Of a DNA stretch of 57,703 bases, positions 41,567 to 51,825 are shown piece by piece. The notes beneath the pieces were generated by a model. The model was given only the letters and a program-made list of their open reading frames with translations, searched no databases and was not told where the DNA came from. The DNA is taken from contig JAKTTS010000031.1 in the NCBI GenBank assembly GCA_030560485.1, forward strand, positions 1 through 57,703. The letters run 5' to 3'. Both the position numbers and the translations under genes were made by a program. This DNA is from Ascoidea tarda (nom. inval.) (lineage: Eukaryota > Ascomycota > Saccharomycetes > Ascoideales > Ascoideaceae). Positions within the stretch are counted from its first letter, which is position 1; every line of letters starts with the position of its first letter.

Positions 41567-43312
41567 TTATTTTTTATCTTTCTTCTTTTTATCTTTCTTG
41601 TCTTTTTTCTCTTTTTTCTCTTTCTTGTCTTTCTTTGGGATCTTTACAGGTACTTCGTTTTTGATATCTTCATCATCTTCATCTATCTTTCTCTTTTTAC
41701 TTTTCTTTTCCTTTTTCTCTTTCTTTTCCTTTTTCTCTTTCTTTGCAACTACTTTTTCCTCAACCTCTTCATTTACAACTACTTCTTTATTGTCCTCTTC
41801 ATCATCGTTATCTTCATCTTTCTTTTTACTTTTTTTCTCCTTTTTATCTTTCTTTTCTTTCTTTTCTTTCTTTTCTTTCTTTTCTTTCTTTTCTTTCTTT
41901 TCCTTTTTCTCTTTCTTTTCTTTTTTCTCTTTCTTTGTATTTTCCTTTATAGCTACATTTTCATCATCACTCTCATCATCAGAGTCCACTTCTTTCATGG
42001 AAACATCTGGTAGAGCATCAGCATCAGTGTTATAAGCCCTGGCTTCGGTTATATTAAATTTTGGATCATTTTTGTTGATTTTTGTTGAGGTTTTTAAATC
42101 CCTCCCTTCCAAAATGCTTAATCTTTCTTCAACTTTAGATCTAACCTGAATACCCAAGTCACCATTATCATCTCTTTCTTCGGCTAAGGCATCATATCTT
42201 AATGCAAGAGAAGCTTTTGCTGCCAACACCCTGGCAATTTTACCCTTATTTTTACCGGTTGCTTGACCAACTAAAGAGGCATGATAAATCAAACCATATT
42301 TTGGTGTATCGTGTTTTGTTTTTAAAGCTCTGAATAAAGCTTTTTCAGAACCAAGAATTTGAACAGTTGAGGCAGGAGCCTTGGCCAAAGAAATCAAAGA
42401 ACCAGCGTGAGCTATTAACCTAGCACCAACCAATTCACCAAGTAAAGCAGTCAAATTTGGAGCAATTGCTTTCATTCTTGATGTAAGATAATTAGATAAT
42501 TGTTCTCTGTAAGCAGAAAATTCAACAATTTGGTTTGCTAAGGCAGTAATATTTAATAAATCAATATCAGTAATTTCGGTACCCATCGAAACTTCGGCAG
42601 CTGATTTGACTCTTTCTTCTATTTCTTCAGGTAAGATATCAGCAAAGTCAGTTTCAGCACAATTAGATCTTATACCCATTTTTATGATAATTCTCGAGTA
42701 CGCAACGGAATCAGTAACAATTTTAGCTAATTCTGGAAAGTGCCATCCATACCATTCTTTACATCTCATCGCATATACGTTTATTTCTTTATCTAAATCA
42801 TCCAACAAAGCAATTGCTTGAACAATCATAGTATCAACTTTATCAGCAGAAAATTTAAGTTTATGACGACCAATTGAATGGGATAAACCTAAGGACATTT
42901 TCGAAAGATCTTGGTCGGTTAAGCCAGGTAATAAATCAGGTAAATACTCCCTAATTGCCCTATATAAATCCAAGGAAGCAGCATCAGATATCAATGATAA
43001 ATTCAAACCTAATTTGTTGATAGCATTAGCTAACTTGGTATCAGAAACAACTAATGTTGCTTTTTTAGAAGAAGTGCATTCTTTCAATAACTTTTCTAAT
43101 TGAGAAGAAACTTTTCCTTCTATAATCGAATTCGATTCTTCTAAAGCATTTGCGGCAGAATCAAATTTAGAAAAAGCAGCAATTTTAAATTGTGAGGCAA
43201 CTTTTTGAGAGGAATTTAAATCCTGTACAAGAGTTGTACTTTTGTAAATTTTTTTATCAGAAGATTTTAATAGAGCATAACCGGCAGCAGTTTCTGTTAA
43301 CACAAAAGACAT
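41567..43312 (-). CDS. NOP58: Box C/D snoRNP core protein Nop58
   Basis: Nucleolar core protein of box C/D snoRNPs that guide rRNA 2'-O-methylation. The 581-aa product begins [19 protein letters not shown] as in yeast Nop58 (511 aa). It contains the NOSIC/NOP domain blocks [62 protein letters not shown] and [19 protein letters not shown]. The C-terminus from about residue 430 is a long KKE/KKD repeat tail interrupted by acidic stretches, a family hallmark that is longer here and fully accounts for the extra length. It diverges from FET3 over a 1-kb promoter region. Confidence 0.97.
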   Translation of the reverse strand: MSFVLTETAAGYALLKSSDKKIYKSTTLVQDLNSSQKVASQFKIAAFSKFDSAANALEESNSIIEGKVSSQLEKLLKECTSSKKATLVVSDTKLANAINKLGLNLSLISDAASLDLYRAIREYLPDLLPGLTDQDLSKMSLGLSHSIGRHKLKFSADKVDTMIVQAIALLDDLDKEINVYAMRCKEWYGWHFPELAKIVTDSVAYSRIIIKMGIRSNCAETDFADILPEEIEERVKSAAEVSMGTEITDIDLLNITALANQIVEFSAYREQLSNYLTSRMKAIAPNLTALLGELVGARLIAHAGSLISLAKAPASTVQILGSEKALFRALKTKHDTPKYGLIYHASLVGQATGKNKGKIARVLAAKASLALRYDALAEERDDNGDLGIQVRSKVEERLSILEGRDLKTSTKINKNDPKFNITEARAYNTDADALPDVSMKEVDSDDESDDENVAIKENTKKEKKEKKEKKEKKEKKEKKEKKEKKEKKDKKEKKSKKKDEDNDDEEDNKEVVVNEEVEEKVVAKKEKKEKKEKKEKKSKKRKIDEDDEDIKNEVPVKIPKKDKKEKKEKKDKKDKKKKDKK

Positions 43313-44311
43313 CTTGAAATACAGTTAAAATTTGAATTATTAAACCAAAATAACTGAAATCACACAAGATATAAGATTATGATATACCTCTAACACCAAA
43401 GAATATCAAGAAATCAATTTTTTCCAGCTCAAATTGAGATTGAATTTTTCAGTCTGAAAATTTTTGCATAGCGAAAAAAAAGATTGAAAAATCTCAAATA
43501 GATCATGTGATACAAAACGTGAGCTTATATAATAATAATCAAATTCAGTGTGCAGACAATATGCAAAACAAAGTATAAATAGTTAATTCAGCTTTATGGT
43601 TTGGATTTTAAGTTTTGAGAAAGTTTAAATGTTGATATGCAATTGTGAACACCAAAATGCTTAATAAGTCTTAATTTTGTACAGCGTGTGTTCACCTTGA
43701 AGAAGGGAAATATAATTGTCAAATATATCCTTTCCGTTTTCTCTCTCTAATGTTTATGTTTTCAAAAGGGAAAACATAAATTATTGTTAATTTGCAGAGA
43801 AATATTAATTCTAATTTTTCATTTAGGTTGTCAATCCGCGAATTGAGATATTAATTAATCAACAAATTCAGGTCAACCAATTATCTTTAATTGATGATTT
43901 AGATAAAATTTTAGTGATTTGAGAATTTCTAAATTTTATTATTGGCTTGATCTATTTTATAGAATTAAACACTAAACTAACCTTTCGATTGCTATTTATT
44001 TTTTTCATTTTGGGCATTTTTATGTTGAATTCAATGATGGTGTAAATTAAATACTCTGCTATCATTAAACCAATATGCAATAGGTAAAAGAAAGAGACAG
44101 AAAGCAAAAAGTGACATGGTTGCAGAATCCACTATTTTTTTTCTGAAATAAAATTTTTGGGTATATATTTAAGAAAAAATATTCTTGCAAATTTTTTTAC
44201 TATCGGATTATTTTCTCTTGTATTTTACTTGTATCATTAGGCATGATACACATAAAAGCAAAAGGATAAACAAGTTTATTCATTTAGTCATTTTTTTATC
44301 ATAATTAGACA
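43313..44311. other. Divergent promoter region NOP58/FET3
   Basis: About 1 kb, AT-rich. Near NOP58 it holds an RRPE-like element and the palindrome ATCATGTGAT (43502-43511). Near FET3 it has a TATATATTTAAG element (about 44162-44173), 140 bases from the ATG. I searched for an Aft1-type GGGTGCA/TGCACCC iron-response site upstream of FET3 and saw none. No gene visible. Confidence 0.55.
43455..43465. promoter_or_regulatory. RRPE-like element upstream of NOP58
   Basis: TGAAAATTTTT, about 145 bases upstream of the NOP58 ATG, matches the core ribosomal RNA processing element (TGAAAATTTT-type) that marks ribosome-biogenesis promoters in yeasts. Gene function and position agree; in AT-rich DNA the motif can also arise by chance. 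I saw no PAC element nearby. Confidence 0.45.
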
Positions 44312-46195
44312 ATGGGTTTATTTTGTTCACTTAGCTTGTTTCTAATAACAATCTTATTTGCCTTAGCTAAAAATGCTCAAGCTAAAACTCACACATGGTA
44401 CTTTGAAGTTACCTATGTTGATGCAAATCCTGATGGCTGTTTTAATAGAACTGTTGTTGGGTTCAACGACACTTGGCCATTGCCAACTCTAGAAGTCGAT
44501 AAAGGAGATAGGGTTCAGCTTTATTTGACCAATGGTTTGGAGAATCAAAATACCTCTCTACATTTCCATGGCTTATTTCAAAATGGTTCAAATCAAATGG
44601 ATGGACCAGAAATGATTACACAATGTACAATTGTTCCAGGTCAAACAATGTTATATAATTTTTCCGTTGATAACCAAGTTGGTGCTTATTGGTATCATTC
44701 ACACACCAAAGGACAATATGGCGATGGTATGAGAGCAGCATTTATTATACACGATTCTGATTTTCCATATGATTACGATGAGAAAACAGTTATAACGGTT
44801 AGTGAGTGGTATCATGATGATTCTCCAACTCTTGATAAATCTTTCTTAAACCTTTATAATCCCACTGGAGCTGAGCCAATTCCACAAAATCTTTTATTTA
44901 ACGATACAAGAAATAATTCTTGGGTTGTTGAGCCAGGAAAGACATACTTGGCACATATCATTAACATTGGTGCATTTGTTTCTCAATATCTTTATATTGA
45001 AGACCATACAATGACTGTTATTGCTGTTGATGGTATTTATGTTCAACCGAATGAAACTGAAATGATATATATCACTGTTGCTCAAAGATATTCTGTCCTT
45101 ATTCAGACTAAAAATTCTACAGATAAAAACTATGCCTTTATGCAAAAATTTGATGATGATATGTTGGACGTTATGCCATCTGATTTGTTATTAAATGCAA
45201 CCAATTATATGGTTTATGATGAAAATAATGAATTGCCAGGGGAATACTATGTTGATTCAATTGACGATTTTCTCGATGATTTCTATTTGCAACCCTTAGA
45301 AGAGGAAGAAATTTATGACGATTACGATTTTGAAATTACTGTTGATGTTGTGATGGATAATCTTGGAGATGGCATTAACTATGCGTTTTTCAATAATGTT
45401 ACTTATGTCAAACCCAAAGTTCCAACTTTAATTACTGTTTTATCTGCAGGCAAATTAGCAACAAACCAGGCAGTTTATGGTTCAAATACAAACTCATTTG
45501 TTTTACAACACAACGAAGTTGTCCAACTTGTTCTTAGCAATCAAGATACAGGTAAACATCCATTTCATTTACATGGCCATGCATTCCAAGTAATCGAAAG
45601 AGCTGCAAACTTTGAAGATAAATCAGATCCAATTGCTTTCAATGAGTCGAATCATGGAGATTGGCCAGAATATCCAATGAGAAGAGACACTATTTATGTG
45701 AGACCACAGTCATATTTTGTTATTAGATTTAGAGCTGATAACCCAGGTGTTTGGTATTTCCATTGTCATATTGAATGGCATTTAAGTCAGGGTTTAGCAT
45801 TAACAATAATTGAGGCACCATTGGAAATACAGAAAAATGAAAATCAGCAGTTGACAGAAAACTATGTTAGCATTTGCGAAGCAGCAGGTATTAGTCTTGT
45901 TGGAAATGCAGCTGGTAATTCGGAAGATTTTCTTGATTTAAGCAATGAGGATGTTCAACCCAAACCACTACCAGGTGGATTTACTGCTAGAGGTATTGTT
46001 GCCTTGGTATTTTCATGTGTTGCTGGTATTTTGGATATTTTCATGATTGGAGTTTATGGTTTATCTGATATCAAAAACGTCGAGGAAAAAGTTGCAAATG
46101 GACTTGATCTTAATTTCCTTTCTGAAGAAGGAACAAAAACAACAGAGGCTTCTTCAACTGGCGAGGGAAAGAACCCCCAAAGCAATTTTTCTTAA
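44312..46195 (+). CDS. FET3: Multicopper ferroxidase Fet3
   Basis: Plasma-membrane ferroxidase that oxidises Fe(II) for uptake with the Ftr1 permease. The 627-aa product has a signal peptide (FCSLSLFLITILFALAKNAQA) and three cupredoxin domains. Copper ligands are visible in LHFHG, YWYHSHTKGQYGDG, HPFHLHGHAFQ and WYFHCHIEWHLSQGL. Iron-path acidic residues known from yeast Fet3 are retained: Glu in PTGAEPIP, Asp in DDDMLDV and Asp in NQDTGKHP. These separate a ferroxidase from a laccase. A single C-terminal membrane helix (ARGIVALVFSCVAGILDIF) precedes a short cytosolic tail. Several N-x-S/T glycosylation sites occur. FTR1 is not in this window. Confidence 0.96.
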   Translation: MGLFCSLSLFLITILFALAKNAQAKTHTWYFEVTYVDANPDGCFNRTVVGFNDTWPLPTLEVDKGDRVQLYLTNGLENQNTSLHFHGLFQNGSNQMDGPEMITQCTIVPGQTMLYNFSVDNQVGAYWYHSHTKGQYGDGMRAAFIIHDSDFPYDYDEKTVITVSEWYHDDSPTLDKSFLNLYNPTGAEPIPQNLLFNDTRNNSWVVEPGKTYLAHIINIGAFVSQYLYIEDHTMTVIAVDGIYVQPNETEMIYITVAQRYSVLIQTKNSTDKNYAFMQKFDDDMLDVMPSDLLLNATNYMVYDENNELPGEYYVDSIDDFLDDFYLQPLEEEEIYDDYDFEITVDVVMDNLGDGINYAFFNNVTYVKPKVPTLITVLSAGKLATNQAVYGSNTNSFVLQHNEVVQLVLSNQDTGKHPFHLHGHAFQVIERAANFEDKSDPIAFNESNHGDWPEYPMRRDTIYVRPQSYFVIRFRADNPGVWYFHCHIEWHLSQGLALTIIEAPLEIQKNENQQLTENYVSICEAAGISLVGNAAGNSEDFLDLSNEDVQPKPLPGGFTARGIVALVFSCVAGILDIFMIGVYGLSDIKNVEEKVANGLDLNFLSEEGTKTTEASSTGEGKNPQSNFS

Positions 46196-46656
46196 TTTTT
46201 TATAAATATTCAAAGAATTAATATTTATTTTTGTTTTTAATTTATTAGTGCTATCACCGATTCATTTAATAGCTTGCTTAATAGTTTAATATAACAATTC
46301 TATTAATATTAATAAATTTCACTCATAATTATAGTATTATTAGTATACAGATATATAGTGTCTTTTGGTTTTTTTTTCTTCTCTTATTGTTTAGGATCGC
46401 GAGCAAAATACCTTTTTCTGAACATTAAACAATTCTTTTTTAACAAAAGTATTTTATTGAGACAGAAAAAAAAAATGCAAAAGAGAAAAAGTAATCATCG
46501 GAAGAAAAAATATAACATAAATTGTCAATATTAAAGGCATGAATGTATTGAAAAAAAGAAACAAATACAAAAAGCAAATATTAATTAATTTGGATATTCA
46601 CAACGTTTGTTGAGTTTGAATCAAATTGCAATTAAAATAGTTTTTTTATTTATAAT
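46196..46656. other. AT-rich convergent spacer FET3/RCF1
   Basis: 461 bases of AT-rich DNA with ATTAATATTAATAAAT-like sequence and homopolymers. No gene seen. Confidence 0.6.
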
Positions 46657-47279
46657 TTAATCGACTTGATCTACATTTAAATTTTTGTTTTCAACTTTTT
46701 TAGCATCAGATTCTGCTGTATTCAATTGTTTCTCAGCAGCCTCTAGCTTTTCAATTTCTTTCCTTTCCAACTCAGCAGCTTGTAATTTCGCAGCTCTGAC
46801 ATACTCGGCTCTTCTTTGCCTTTGTTTGATTTCAAGATCTCTTTTTTCTAATTCTTCAATCCACAAGCGTTCTCTGATTTTGGCCTTTTCGGCTAGTAAT
46901 TCTTCTCTGGATCTGGTAGCTTGTTTGGATTTATTTTCATAGAGAATACCACCGGCAACTAGAACAACTATGGTGAAAGCTTGAAAACCAACTCTGTATC
47001 TGAACCACTTTTGAGCAGCAGCTCTATTACCGGTTCTAACAGCTTTTGCTGCTAATGTTACAGCACCACATGTTAATATAATACCACCAGTGACCAATGG
47101 CTCCTCTTTAAGGTGTTTTAAAAACTTTTGGCCAAAACTCAATGGACTGGCAAAATAATATAATGGGCAATTGTTAGTACCAAGACTCGATCCTTGTCCA
47201 GCAAGGGAAAAAAAGATTGATCTCCAACTTACGTTACGGTTTTGTCCAAGGAATCGAAACTGGAGGGCAAATCAGACAT
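46657..47279 (-). CDS. RCF1: Respiratory supercomplex factor 1 (Rcf1, HIG1 family), one intron
   Basis: Inner mitochondrial membrane protein that supports cytochrome oxidase assembly and III-IV supercomplexes. The main frame starts at a TTG, so I added an upstream exon. Exon 1 is 47279-47233 (reading leftward), encoding SDLPSSFDSLDKTV. An 86-base intron spans 47147-47232 with GTAAGT donor, TACTAAC branch (47173-47179) and CCAG acceptor. Exon 2 is 47146-46657. The spliced product is 178 aa. PSSFD and then LSFGQKFLKHLKEEPLV match the Rcf1 N-terminus. Two membrane helices (GGIILTCGAVTLAAKAV and VGFQAFTIVVLVAGGILY) flank the HIG1 motif, followed by a long charged coiled coil with REELLAEKAKIRERLWIEEL. 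Confidence 0.92.
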
Positions 47280-47675
47280 GATGAGGAATGTGTAATTGAA
47301 AGAGCTAATAGAAAATAACAGATATAAAAAATGTTTGCATTCAACGTTCCCATTGAAATCGAATATATTTTGGCCAATCGAAGAGAATATGCTCTTGGAT
47401 GCTTAAATAGCAGAAGGGGCATTACAAAGAGAGGCGGTCACATGGCCCGGCTTTTGAAGGGCTTCGGACGTCTGCTGCCAAAGGCGGTTTTGGTGCTTCT
47501 GCAGGGTGTGTATTATATCATTAGAAGCTGGAAACGCTGGGAGTGTGTATAAAACAGGAAGAACAAAACAAAAATCTAGAAATAAAAAATACAAGTTACA
47601 AAAAAGAAATAGAAATTAAAGAATCTTTAGAAGATGCTTAGAGGAAGGTTAAAAAGACAAAAAATAAAAAACAAT
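47280..47675. other. RCF1 promoter region
   Basis: 396 bases between the RCF1 start and the 3' end of the next minus-strand gene. A GC-rich patch (about 47420-47520) includes GGTCACATGGCCC with a TCACATG box. A 73-codon ATG frame at 47331-47552 on the + strand has no recognisable features and overlaps the promoter, so I do not call it. Confidence 0.5.
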
Positions 47676-50600
47676 CTATTTCTTTTTGATTAGATGACAC
47701 CTTTTTTTGATTTCGATGAAGAAATTTGTGATATAACTAAAACAGCCGTTGATTTGGGCTGTTTTTTCTTGTTCGTTGGCATCCGGACTCGGAACAGGGG
47801 TTGTACTCTTTTTTTGTTCAGCATCACCAAAATGTTTAAGGATCTCGTTTGTTCTTAGCGTGCAGCTTTGTAGAAATTTTGGATCATTGACTGTCTTGTC
47901 AATTAGCGATGTATCCAAACAGTCCAACTCATCAACAGGAATACTAAATCCATAATCACCAATAAACTGTTGTATATCTAGCAACAAATCTTCATATGTT
48001 CTATCAGCTTTAGATCTATTTTCCTTACTGACTTCCTTAACAATTCCAAGATAAGTTAGCTTAGCTCTTGCTAAACGGTTTTCAAGGTACTCTATCTTAT
48101 TATCAAGCTCATTCGTAGAGACATCAAGATCTCTAAGTCGTATTTTTAAAACACGATATTCATACTTTAATTTGGCATACAAAGTTTCAACTTCATTTAG
48201 CTTTTTCAAAAACTTATTGTTATTTAGCTTTAGGTTTAAATCGATATCCAAATTCAATGACTTGATTAATTCAGTAAGTTCCAAAAACCTTGATGCGCAT
48301 TTTAGATATAAGTCGTTTAGTTTTAGTTCAAATCTTTTGAATTCATTGTGGTATTTATTCGAAAGTTCTAAATTGTTAATTTTATTTTGAATCGTTAATC
48401 TGGAAATAAATTCAATTGAGGAATCAAAGGGATAATCCCATTGATTAACTTTTAAATTTTCTTCTATCTCACTAAATGATTTAATGTCACTAGTGTCATT
48501 TTCATTATTTGCAGACTTTCTGTTGAATAATAATTTATTTATGTAAACATGATCATATTCTATTTGAATGGCATTGATTTCCCGACTGATAAATGGAAAT
48601 GAAGATCTTCGAGTTAATGCTATGGCAAAATCTTTGTTGATTTCCTCCTCAAGTTTTGTGTAAGTAGCTTGTTCATTTTCGTATTCGCTTTCAGACGGGC
48701 TTTCGTTTTCAGCTTCATTTTTTGATTCACTTTTATTATTATCTTTATCATCCAAACTAATCTTAATAACCTTAATGTCATTTTTAGATGATTTATCTTC
48801 GTCACTATTACTATTATTTATTTCTGAGGGGATGCTCACATCAAAATCATTTTTAGCAACTTTCAAATCATTCACTAACGATTCATTACAGTATTCACAA
48901 TCATCACAATAAGTTTGATCATAGCTGATTTCAAGTACGGTAGATTTAGCTCTATTATGAAATTTTTCTTTTATCAATTTCTTGCCTTTAGATTTAATTG
49001 AATTTAAATTCGAAAGCCCTTCAGAGTATGAGGAGCTGGGATTATGATTTGTTTCATTTGCAACACTGTTGTTGTAATGATGATGATGTTGATGATGATT
49101 TAGATGAATATTATACTGATTAGAGCTTGAATTCAGATTAGACTTTTCATTTTGGTTTGTCGTATTATTTGCGGGTAATGTGAAAAAAATAGTTTCTACC
49201 TGATTAAATACTGAAGGATCAAAATCATAATCTGAACCGGCTCCATACCATAGGTGTTTTAATCTTTTTCCTTGAATTATGTACAAAAATTTATTAATAT
49301 CAAGAAATACCAAGTCATCAAATGAATTTAAATCATTTAAACAAAAATTTGAAAAAGATTTTAATTCAGATTTAGATTTATCGGATTTTGTTTTATCATT
49401 TTTGATAGAAAGACTCAAGTTTAAGCTTGAAGAAGATTTTGAATGATTATGATTTGATGAGATATTTGGGGATGAAAAAGTATTTATGCTGATATTGTTA
49501 TTGCTATTATTGTTTAACAGTGAATTTGAGTCGGACGACGGCTGGATATTTGACGGACTTATATTTGAAGGAGATAAATTATTATTTGTTGGAATAGAAT
49601 TTGAGGTAATTGAAGAGCTGGGAGGAGAATTGATAATCAAGGAAGTAACAGTGGAAATCTTGATGTTAGGCGGCTGAAAAGGTTTAAAATCAGAATTTGA
49701 GGGAAGTTGCATTGAATTATTTGAAGTTGAAATGTTATTTTTTAGTTTGCTCAAATTTTTTTTAGTTAAATCGATATAATTTAGGTTCAATTTTGAAGAC
49801 ACAATGTGATTTTTTAAGAATTTTTTAAATTTAATATCATTGCTGAATTTCGAATTACTTAGAGATATTATATTCAGAATGGTATCATTATCTAGATAAT
49901 TAGTTTGGGGTAATTTGTATATTTTTTGGAATTGATAAATAATATTGATGAAATTGAGAACATCAAAAGGATCCTTTTTAAGGAACTTGTTATCGTTTGA
50001 TTTTGATATTAAAACAAACAATCTCAAGTAAATGTTTATAGTAAAGCTTAGAATTGCAGGGATGGATAGTTGGTAGTTAATCTGATTTGAAATGATCTTT
50101 TGGTAATTTAACTTTTTTTTAATTAGTTCATTTTTAAAGTAAATTGAGCCAAAAAGATTCCACCAATTTTTTATGGCCAATTCAGTTTTTTCACAAATTA
50201 AGGAGTCTTGAATGTAGATTGAAGGTAGTAGTTGTAAGTAATATAAAGAGATTTTGAGAAAAAAAATTAAAAGTCTAACTGATTTATCTATGGTGATGAT
50301 TTTATTATTTTTGTTCAGGTTTTTATTGTTTTGAAGATGGGTGATATAGTTGTTATTGTTTATTGGAATGTGATCATTTAAGGTAGGATTGGATGTATTA
50401 ATTGAGTTATTTAATTCGTTTTTGCTTGATTTGGTATTTGCATTGTTGTTGTTGTTGTTTATTTTAAACATTTGATTGAATTTCAAGATGGAAGCAGAAG
50501 AAGGGTTATTGTGAATTAAAGCAGATCTTGAGCCGCAACTCAATTTTTTAAGGTTAAAATTGGTGATAAATTGGTTATAAATTGAAAACAAATCCTTCGA

Positions 50601-51218
50601 ATTAATTAGGTTGTTATTAATCTTTAGAAGGTTTAAGTTTAGGTTGTTATCATCATTGAAAAAAAAGGATAAATTTGCAATGTAAAGATAGGCTAAGTTA
50701 TTATAATTGAACTTTTTAGTTATTTGGAACTGATTCAATTCACTGATATAGTTGGTTAAATTTTTGGATAATTTCAATAAACGTTTATTAAATTTGACAA
50801 AGACTGAAATAATTTTATCATTGGGATTTCCAGTATACGTTGTGATTAGAGTGCCTATTTTTCTGTAGTATAGCCATTGTTCAATTAAATAGGATTCAAA
50901 ACCCTGAATTTGAAGTTCATAATGGTTTATAAAAAAGTTGTAGTTTTTAGATAAATCGTTTAGTTCATTTTTAAAATAGTTGAAAGCGCTTATATCAGGA
51001 AAAATTATGGAGACATAGTCGTCTTCATTAATAGAGGGTATATTAGATGGAATGGATGATTTGATATCGTCATCTTTGGTGTTCTTGGTATCGCTGTTGT
51101 CTTTGTCTTTGTCTTTGTCTTTATCTTTATCTTTATCTTTATCTTTATCTTTGGCCTTTTCTATATTGCGTTGGGCATCATTTTGTGTGTCATTATCTAT
51201 GCTAGAGAAAGAAAACAT
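47676..51218 (-). CDS. Stb2/Stb6-like protein (probable Sin3-associated)
   Basis: The 1180-aa product resembles the fungal STB2/STB6 family, named for Sin3 binding in S. cerevisiae and linked to histone deacetylase function. The clue is the N-terminal block: SIIFPDISAFNYF followed by GFESYLIEQWLYYRKIGTLI and TTYTGNPNDKI, the pattern I associate with the STB6 N-terminal domain. A (KD)n run encoded by CTTTAT/CTTTGT repeats sits near residues 22-40. The middle is Asn/Ser-rich with a His-rich patch, followed by LKHLWYGAGSDYDFDPSVFNQVETIFF. Residues about 970-1110 form a coiled coil (ELTELIKSLNLDID, VSTNELDNKIEYLENRLARAKL), and a basic C-terminus follows. Family assignment is from motif memory. 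Confidence 0.65.
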   Translation of the reverse strand: MFSFSSIDNDTQNDAQRNIEKAKDKDKDKDKDKDKDKDKDNSDTKNTKDDDIKSSIPSNIPSINEDDYVSIIFPDISAFNYFKNELNDLSKNYNFFINHYELQIQGFESYLIEQWLYYRKIGTLITTYTGNPNDKIISVFVKFNKRLLKLSKNLTNYISELNQFQITKKFNYNNLAYLYIANLSFFFNDDNNLNLNLLKINNNLINSKDLFSIYNQFITNFNLKKLSCGSRSALIHNNPSSASILKFNQMFKINNNNNNANTKSSKNELNNSINTSNPTLNDHIPINNNNYITHLQNNKNLNKNNKIITIDKSVRLLIFFLKISLYYLQLLPSIYIQDSLICEKTELAIKNWWNLFGSIYFKNELIKKKLNYQKIISNQINYQLSIPAILSFTINIYLRLFVLISKSNDNKFLKKDPFDVLNFINIIYQFQKIYKLPQTNYLDNDTILNIISLSNSKFSNDIKFKKFLKNHIVSSKLNLNYIDLTKKNLSKLKNNISTSNNSMQLPSNSDFKPFQPPNIKISTVTSLIINSPPSSSITSNSIPTNNNLSPSNISPSNIQPSSDSNSLLNNNSNNNISINTFSSPNISSNHNHSKSSSSLNLSLSIKNDKTKSDKSKSELKSFSNFCLNDLNSFDDLVFLDINKFLYIIQGKRLKHLWYGAGSDYDFDPSVFNQVETIFFTLPANNTTNQNEKSNLNSSSNQYNIHLNHHQHHHHYNNSVANETNHNPSSSYSEGLSNLNSIKSKGKKLIKEKFHNRAKSTVLEISYDQTYCDDCEYCNESLVNDLKVAKNDFDVSIPSEINNSNSDEDKSSKNDIKVIKISLDDKDNNKSESKNEAENESPSESEYENEQATYTKLEEEINKDFAIALTRRSSFPFISREINAIQIEYDHVYINKLLFNRKSANNENDTSDIKSFSEIEENLKVNQWDYPFDSSIEFISRLTIQNKINNLELSNKYHNEFKRFELKLNDLYLKCASRFLELTELIKSLNLDIDLNLKLNNNKFLKKLNEVETLYAKLKYEYRVLKIRLRDLDVSTNELDNKIEYLENRLARAKLTYLGIVKEVSKENRSKADRTYEDLLLDIQQFIGDYGFSIPVDELDCLDTSLIDKTVNDPKFLQSCTLRTNEILKHFGDAEQKKSTTPVPSPDANEQEKTAQINGCFSYITNFFIEIKKRCHLIKKK

Positions 51219-51825
51219 TCTATAGGAAAGCGGTTACAAAAAATAGTTTTCGATAGTAAAGAGGTGAAAAATAGGTGAATATTGAGTGGAGAATGGGAAG
51301 GAGAAGAGCTGATAAGATGGTGGGAAGAGATGAGGAAAAACGAATTGCCTTTTAAAGTATTTTAGACCAAAGCAAAATATAGAAGTGATGGAGAGAACTT
51401 CATTTTATGCTGTTTTTAAATGATACAATGGTTTATAAAGAGAGGTGATGGAGAAGTCTGTTGGGGGTGTTTTGATCCTCCTTTAACAATCTCTAAAAAT
51501 GAAGTTGCTCTAAGATAGTCAAAGTTAGGCAGATTGGAAACTTGGTGATGGCGAGTATTTATATGGTTTATGCGTTCTTCTCAGGCACAATTAAGCGCTG
51601 ACTCAACATTAGCCCAAGCCGCACGTGAGAGCCGGGCCGCGAACCTCGACGGCGTTGCCCCAGCAGAGCCAGGCTCTACAAACCGCGAGATAAGCTGGAG
51701 CAAGGCAAGGGCGGGCCAGACCTGCTGTTTGTGCTGCACAGAAAGCATCATTATCTCGATGGGTTATTTATAGCACACAACATCAGTGGTGTTGTATTAT
51801 ATCTGCTACCTCTTATCTCTTTTCG
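51219..51825. promoter_or_regulatory. Promoter region of the STB6-like gene with GC-rich block, Gcn4-like and CACGTG sites
   Basis: The 350 bases next to the STB6-like start are AT-rich. From about 51570 to 51735 composition jumps (40 of 60 bases G or C at 51601-51660), continuous with the GC-rich permease gene. The block holds TGACTCA (51599-51605), a Gcn4/bZIP-type site, and CACGTG (51622-51627) 16 bases away. Because both flanking genes are on the minus strand, the block may also be 3' sequence of the permease. Confidence 0.5.

Noticed and set aside
44000-44311. Search for an Aft1/Aft2 iron-response site upstream of FET3
   Set aside because: No TGCACCC/GGGTGCA core was seen, so iron control through an Aft-type site is not claimed.
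47331-47552. 73-codon ATG frame overlapping the RCF1 promoter
   Set aside because: No homology recognised, and it lies divergently in a GC-rich promoter patch. Kept out for lack of support.
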